Below, one piece after another: positions 5,391-8,439 of a stretch of DNA of 8,439 bases (its first letter is position 1; the number at the start of each line of letters is the position of its first letter). The position numbers were made by a program, and so were the translations under genes. The DNA lies in NCBI GenBank assembly GCA_900314165.1, contig OMUE01000004.1, positions 1-8,439 on the forward strand, given 5' to 3'. Below the pieces are notes generated by a model. That model saw nothing but the letters and a program-made list of their open reading frames with translations, did no database searches and had not been told where the DNA came from. Source of the DNA: an uncultured Acidaminococcus sp. GTDB lineage: Bacteria; Bacillota_C; Negativicutes; Acidaminococcales; Acidaminococcaceae.

Positions 5391-5467
5391 GTGGTGCTCT
5401 GCAAGGCCCCACCACCGTGCCATTCGGCACGGTTCCCCTCCCCTGCGGGGATGACAGGGCTTTGCCC
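5391..5467 (+). other. Chain of small hairpins in the LysR leader
   Basis: Consecutive stems: GTGGTG/CACCAC (5391-5396 with 5410-5415), ACCGTGCC-ATTC-GGCACGGT (5414-5433), TCCCC-TGC-GGGGA (5439-5451) and GGGC-TTT-GCCC (5457-5467). The first two overlap by two bases (5414-5415) and so compete in part. With the hairpin repeat that follows, this gives about six stems in 130 bases. No known riboswitch pattern was recognised. The stems lack U-runs, so they do not look like terminators; they more likely come from dispersed palindromic repeats. Confidence 0.6.
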
Positions 5468-5473
5468 AGCGGG

Positions 5474-5529
5474 TTGTCGCCCCCGCAGGGGGAGAGGGCC
5501 AGATGCTTGCATCTGGCGAGGGGGCAGGC
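5474..5529 (+). repeat. Hairpin repeat, leader family (copy 2)
   Basis: The frame is the same as at 2631-2681 (TTGTCGCCCCC start, GAGGGGGCAGGC end). The first hairpin is CCCCC-GCA-GGGGG, and the second is a longer stem, GCCAGATGC-TT-GCATCTGGC (5498-5517), in place of GCCATC/GATGGC. Pairing is kept although sequence and length differ by 5 bases. The element is directly flanked by CAGCGGG on both sides (5467-5473 and 5530-5536), which resembles a target-site duplication. Confidence 0.85.
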
Positions 5530-5540
5530 CAGCGGGCTGC

Positions 5541-5568
5541 TCTTCGCTCTTCACTCTTCGCTCTTCAC
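5541..5568 (-). repeat. Heptad tract (copy D, inverted)
   Basis: Four clean 7-base units, TCTTCGC, TCTTCAC, TCTTCGC and TCTTCAC, are the reverse complement of GCGAAGA and GTGAAGA. Unlike the other copies it lies in a 5' leader, 13 bases before the LysR ribosome site, and is not next to the 3' end of a recognisable gene. Confidence 0.87.
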
Positions 5569-5596
5569 TATCCAAGTAACCAAAGGAGGCCCCATC

Positions 5597-6499
5597 ATGG
5601 AACTTCGCGTCTTAAAATATTTCCTAGTCGTGGCTCGGGAAAAGAACATTACACGAGCTTCAAAAATGCTTCATATTACACAGCCGACTCTGTCCCGGCA
5701 GCTGCATCAGCTGGAGCAGGAATTCGGTACGGCCCTGTTCCGCCGGGGTAAGCATAATATTTCCCTGACTACAGCAGGCCTGCTGCTGTACCGCCGGGCC
5801 CAGGAATTTGCGGAACTGGAAGAGAAGACCTCTCAGGAAATGCAGAACAGCGGGGAATCCATTGCCGGGCCCGTGGCTATCGGCATAGGGGAAACGGTAT
5901 CCCTGAATGATGTGGCTGAAGTCATCAAAGCCTTCCAGGAGGAGTATCCCGACAGCTATTTCGATATCTATACGGGCGTTGCAGATGACGTAAAGGAGCG
6001 GATGGAAAATGGCTTGCTGGACTTTGGTGTCCTGTTAGATCCTGTAGATATCAGTGAATATAATTTCATCCATCTGCCCAATACGGACTTCTGGTCCGTC
6101 ATTATGCCGGAAGATCATCCTTTAGCCGAAAAAAAGGAAATCACAGCAAAAGATCTGGCAGGTGTTCCTTTGCTTATGGCCAGACGGGAAGCCGTACGGA
6201 ATATGGTGGAAAACTGGTTTGGCAAATACAAGGATGACCTTGTCATTCCTGTTTTTATGAACCTGTCTGCTTATAATAAGAGCATCCTGGTCCGCAAAGG
6301 CCTTGGTGTAGCATTGGGTCTGGACTTTGGCTTTGCCGGTAAAGGTCTCGTATCCCGGCCTCTCAGCCCCAGACTCATCAACCATTGCTCCATTGCCTGG
6401 AAAAAGAACCGCTTCCAGTCGCCTGTAGTGAACCGGTTTGCAGAGTATATGGAGGACTGGTTCGCACAGGAACCTGAGTCAGCGAAAAGCGAAGAGTAA
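5597..6499 (+). CDS. LysR-family transcriptional regulator
   Basis: A 300-residue LysR-type regulator of typical length. Residues 1-60 are the winged helix-turn-helix: MELRVLKYF at the start, the HTH around 18-40 (ITRASKMLHITQPTLSRQL) and LFRRGKHNISLTTAG as the wing. A linker helix (about 60-88) leads to the periplasmic-binding-like effector domain (about 91-295), which starts GPVAIGIGET. The start at 5597 is set by AAAGGAGG (5582-5589) 7 bases upstream; the longer frame runs back into hairpin repeats and is rejected. The tail SAKSEE and the TAA stop come from the heptad tract at 6482-6510. It converges with the polyferredoxin gene. LysR regulators often control a divergent neighbour, but the divergent SGNH gene starts about 720 bases away, so the target is unclear. 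The effector is unknown. Confidence 0.93.
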   Translation: MELRVLKYFLVVAREKNITRASKMLHITQPTLSRQLHQLEQEFGTALFRRGKHNISLTTAGLLLYRRAQEFAELEEKTSQEMQNSGESIAGPVAIGIGETVSLNDVAEVIKAFQEEYPDSYFDIYTGVADDVKERMENGLLDFGVLLDPVDISEYNFIHLPNTDFWSVIMPEDHPLAEKKEITAKDLAGVPLLMARREAVRNMVENWFGKYKDDLVIPVFMNLSAYNKSILVRKGLGVALGLDFGFAGKGLVSRPLSPRLINHCSIAWKKNRFQSPVVNRFAEYMEDWFAQEPESAKSEE

Positions 6500-6523
6500 A
6501 GAGCGAAGAGGCGGCCGCTGGCC
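6482..6523 (+). repeat. Heptad tract (copy E) with GC hairpin
   Basis: Units GCGAAAA, GCGAAGA, GTAAAGA and GCGAAGA (6482-6509). The third unit supplies the TAA stop (6497-6499) of the LysR gene in the same register as copies B and C. GGCC-GCT-GGCC (6513-6523) follows. It is complementary in 25 of 29 positions to 6696-6724. Confidence 0.87.
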
Positions 6524-6536
6524 AATCTTGTAATGA

Positions 6537-6582
6537 AAAAAATCCGCATACTACTGAAAAATCAGTGGTATGCGGATTTTTT
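6537..6582. terminator. Strong bidirectional terminator
   Basis: Arms 6537-6557 and 6562-6582 pair over 21 positions with one G-U and a 4-base A loop; each arm ends in A or T runs so that both strands have a U-tract. It lies between the convergent LysR and polyferredoxin genes and should end both transcripts. Confidence 0.93.
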
Positions 6583-6653
6583 ATACGAATAACTAACATA
6601 AGGAGATTACTTTCAAGCGCTAGAACTTTTCTAACCCCCGACAACAGGTTCTA

Positions 6654-6674
6654 TCATCTGTCATCTATCATCTT
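6654..6674 (+). repeat. TCATCTN heptad tract
   Basis: Three units, TCATCTG, TCATCTA and TCATCTT. It is a third 7-base repeat family in this window, between the terminator and the inverted heptad tract of the polyferredoxin gene. Confidence 0.6.
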
Positions 6675-6683
6675 TTCCTAGCT

Positions 6684-6728
6684 CCGCGCAGCGGCCTCTT
6701 CGCTCTGCACTTTTCGCTCTTCGCTTTT
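6684..6728 (-). repeat. Heptad tract (copy F, inverted) with GC hairpin
   Basis: On the minus strand the units GCGAAGA, GCGAAAA, GTGCAGA and GCGAAGA (6697-6724) follow the TAA stop (6727-6729) of the polyferredoxin gene almost at once, then a CCGC-TGC-GCGG hairpin (6684-6694). This is the same arrangement as at 3513-3556. Confidence 0.87.
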
Positions 6729-8154
6729 ACCAAGCCAGTTTCCTCAAATCCACCTGCTGATCCACAGGATACACATTGATTGCCTTAGGGTCAGCCGGGC
6801 AGACAGCGTGGCAGGCGCCGCAGCCCAGGCATTTCTCGAAGTTGACCTGGGGACGGACCCGTTTGTCCTTGCCGGTGACCAGATCGATGGCTCGGGCAGG
6901 GCACTTCATGGCACAGCGGCCGCAGTGGGCGCCACGGATGTCTACAAGGCATTTGCTGCGGTCTACGGAGGCCACGCCAATCTGGGTATGGCGCTTTTCT
7001 TCCAAGGTTATGGGACGGATAGCGCCTGTAGGGCAGGCTTCACTGCAGGCATGGCAGTCGTACAGGCAATGGCCCAGGCTATGGTCCATATAGGGCTGTC
7101 CCATGCGGTCCAAGCCTTGTGTCCAGGTAAAGGGCCGTAATACATGGCCCGGGCAGCGGGAGATGCAAAGATGGCAGGCCGTGCAGTTCTGGGACAGGTG
7201 AGTCTGGCTGAGAGCACCGGGCGGCAGGATGAAAGGCTTCGTGGATTGGGCCAGCACAGGCTTTAAGGCCATAGGACCTTTGGCCAAGGCTACAGCAGCA
7301 GAACCGGCGGCAATCGCCGTTCCTGCCAGGAACTGGCGGCGGCTGATTGCGCTGCCCTGTGGCACTGATTCTGCAGGCTGTACATTCTTTACGCCTTTAC
7401 GGGCAAAGGTAATAGCTCTCTTGGGGCAATGGCTCACGCACTGCAGGCAATCCACACAGCGGCTGGTATCTACAGTCTTATTTTTTACATCGATACAGTT
7501 GGACGGGCACAGACGTTCGCACAGGCCACAGCTGATGCATTTTTCTTCGTTAAAGCGAGGCTGATAAAGCGCAAAGCGGCTGATAGAACCGAGAAGCGTC
7601 CCTGCAGGACAGATGGTGTTGCAGTACAGTCTTCCGCCTTTGATAGCAAAAGCGGAGATGATGACCCAGTACAGCAGCGCACCGGCTAGTGCAATCGTAC
7701 TGCCCACAGACAGCAGGCCTCTGGCCGTACGCCAAGGGGTAAGCCATAAATCTGAGGCCAAGCGGCCGTAAATGCTGTAGGGATCCAGCAGCAGGAACAG
7801 GCTGGTGCTGCCCAGCAGCAGGGAGGCTGCAGCCAGGAGCAGGAAACCATAGCGAAGCTTTGCATGTTCGGCTTTGTAGGTTCCTTTTTTCTTCTTCCAG
7901 AGTTTACGAGCCAGGAAATGGACCCCATCCTGATAAATCCCCAGGGGACAAATCAGGCTGCAGTAGATTCGGCCTATGAATAAAGTAACCAGAAATAAGA
8001 AACCCAGGACTACAACATTGCCTGCCAGCAGGGCTGGAATCAGCTGGGCTTTGGGCAGCAGGGGAACTGCTATGCCCATAAACGCTGCCGTACAGAATAA
8101 AATGCTGGCAAAAGCCGCGATAGTCTTTATATGAGAAAGAGTTTTTAACCGCAT
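6727..8154 (-). CDS. Six-cluster polyferredoxin: NapH-like membrane part fused to NapG-like part with internal Tat signal
   Basis: A 475-residue membrane iron-sulfur protein. Residues about 8-170 hold four membrane segments (about 10-31, 39-61, 102-123, 148-170) and two CxxxCP motifs (Cys65/Cys69, Cys178/Cys182) typical of NapH. Two [4Fe-4S] motifs follow: Cys206/209/212/216 and Cys233/236/239/243. At 271-278 stands SRRQFLAG, a twin-arginine signal, with a hydrophobic stretch to about 290. The C-terminal part resembles NapG with four more clusters: Cys324/327/330/334, Cys363/367/370/374, Cys402/411/414/418 and Cys442/445/448/452. NapH and NapG pass quinol electrons to periplasmic reductases, so this fusion could carry electrons across the membrane to an exported acceptor; no reductase is encoded in the window. 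The start is set by AAAGGAGG (8163-8170), 8 bases upstream. Confidence 0.92.
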   Translation of the reverse strand: MRLKTLSHIKTIAAFASILFCTAAFMGIAVPLLPKAQLIPALLAGNVVVLGFLFLVTLFIGRIYCSLICPLGIYQDGVHFLARKLWKKKKGTYKAEHAKLRYGFLLLAAASLLLGSTSLFLLLDPYSIYGRLASDLWLTPWRTARGLLSVGSTIALAGALLYWVIISAFAIKGGRLYCNTICPAGTLLGSISRFALYQPRFNEEKCISCGLCERLCPSNCIDVKNKTVDTSRCVDCLQCVSHCPKRAITFARKGVKNVQPAESVPQGSAISRRQFLAGTAIAAGSAAVALAKGPMALKPVLAQSTKPFILPPGALSQTHLSQNCTACHLCISRCPGHVLRPFTWTQGLDRMGQPYMDHSLGHCLYDCHACSEACPTGAIRPITLEEKRHTQIGVASVDRSKCLVDIRGAHCGRCAMKCPARAIDLVTGKDKRVRPQVNFEKCLGCGACHAVCPADPKAINVYPVDQQVDLRKLAW

Positions 8155-8183
8155 TGTCGTTTCCTCCTTTTGAAGATAGTTTC

Positions 8184-8213
8184 ATTATACGGGAAGGAAA
8201 AAGCAATTGCTAA
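8184..8213 (-). promoter_or_regulatory. Promoter for the polyferredoxin gene
   Basis: On the minus strand TTAGCA (8208-8213), an 18-base spacer and a perfect TATAAT (8184-8189). A 10-base perfect palindrome, AGCAATTGCT (8202-8211), overlaps the -35 and could be an operator. The leader is short, about 25 bases. Confidence 0.6.
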
Positions 8214-8240
8214 TACTTAATTTATGAGGGGGAAGAATAC

Positions 8241-8363
8241 GTGAAAAGCATGACTAGAATCCCCATTACCAGCTACGCAGCATACCACCACCCTTCGGAT
8301 GATCCCCTTGGAGCTGCTCATCCCTGCCGGGACTGCGAGGCCTGTGGCAAGAATGGTCCCTGA
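8241..8363 (+). CDS. Small Cys-rich protein (CxxCxxC), possibly longer through a UGA codon
   Basis: A 40-codon frame starting with GTG, with GAGGGGGAAG (8226-8235) at good spacing; an in-frame ATG lies at 8250. The predicted protein has a polar N-terminus (residues 2-20 include TRIPITSYAAYHHPSD) and ends HPCRDCEACGKNGP, with Cys29, Cys32 and Cys35. The TGA at 8361-8363 is followed by 17 further in-frame codons, IFKDGSYEIKLKRVYDN, up to TAA at 8415-8417. That extension reads like ordinary protein and could mean a selenocysteine codon, a nonsense mutation or chance. The gene is divergent from the polyferredoxin. I do not recognise the family; the three cysteines suggest metal or cluster binding. 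No clear promoter was found. Confidence 0.5.
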   Translation: MKSMTRIPITSYAAYHHPSDDPLGAAHPCRDCEACGKNGP

Positions 8364-8439
8364 ATCTTCAAGGATGGAAGCTATGAAATAAAATTGAAAA
8401 GAGTATATGACAATTAAAACTAAAAGATAGCTTTGTCAG

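Noticed and set aside
5391..5536. A known riboswitch or T-box before the LysR gene
   Set aside because: No conserved riboswitch core or T-box sequence was recognised. The stems match dispersed repeats, and no terminator with a U-run is present.
5417..5596. N-terminal extension of the LysR regulator by 60 residues
   Set aside because: It covers dispersed hairpin and heptad repeats. The LysR fold begins at the ATG at 5597, which has AAAGGAGG 7 bases upstream.
8408..8438. Inverted repeat TGACAA/TTGTCA as a terminator of the small Cys-rich gene
   Set aside because: Only 6 base pairs around a 19-base loop, and the window ends before any T-run could be seen.

Overview
The window (8,439 bases, mid-GC coding with AT-rich gaps) looks like chromosome of a low-to-mid GC Gram-positive-lineage anaerobe. 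Strong AGGAGG-type ribosome sites, extended -10 promoters of the form TGATAnAAT, a lipoprotein, a Tat-dependent iron-sulfur protein and many intergenic palindromes fit Negativicutes (for example Acidaminococcaceae or Veillonellaceae). That placement is an inference from style, not from a marker gene. There is no rRNA, tRNA, CRISPR array, integrase or transposase.

Layout from left to right. 1-93 holds a heptad repeat and no gene. 94-678 (+) is a hexapeptide-repeat O-acetyltransferase. 810-1463 (+) is a DUF2271-type lipoprotein. It converges on 1545-2546 (-), a short Old Yellow Enzyme-type flavin oxidoreductase, across a bidirectional terminator. 2700-3455 (+) is an HD-domain phosphohydrolase, divergent from the flavoenzyme with overlapping promoters. 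3555-4877 (-) is a membrane-anchored SGNH/GDSL hydrolase with two fibronectin-III-like domains. A gap of about 720 bases (4878-5596) carries two promoters, an 88-base palindromic element, a run of hairpins and a heptad tract. 5597-6499 (+) is a LysR-type regulator. It converges on 6727-8154 (-), a six-cluster polyferredoxin that fuses NapH-like and NapG-like parts around an internal twin-arginine signal. 8241-8363 (+), divergent from it, is a small open frame with a CxxCxxC motif whose UGA stop is followed by 17 more in-frame codons.

The genes do not form one obvious operon; most are single units with their own promoters and terminators. A loose redox theme links the lipoprotein, the flavoenzyme and the polyferredoxin.

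The most striking structure is non-coding. Tandem 7-base units (consensus GYGAARA) sit at the 3' ends of five of the seven large genes. In all three plus-strand cases they supply the stop codon in the same register (protein tails ending SEE or SEK). Between convergent genes the tracts face each other and can form 29-nt stems. A second repeat family (2631-2681 and 5474-5529) lies in two gene leaders and keeps a stem-loop whose sequence differs but whose pairing is preserved. Other heptad families (TTAGGGA, TCATCTN) occur once each. The other candidates for new biology are the small Cys-rich frame with its UGA and the topology of the polyferredoxin.
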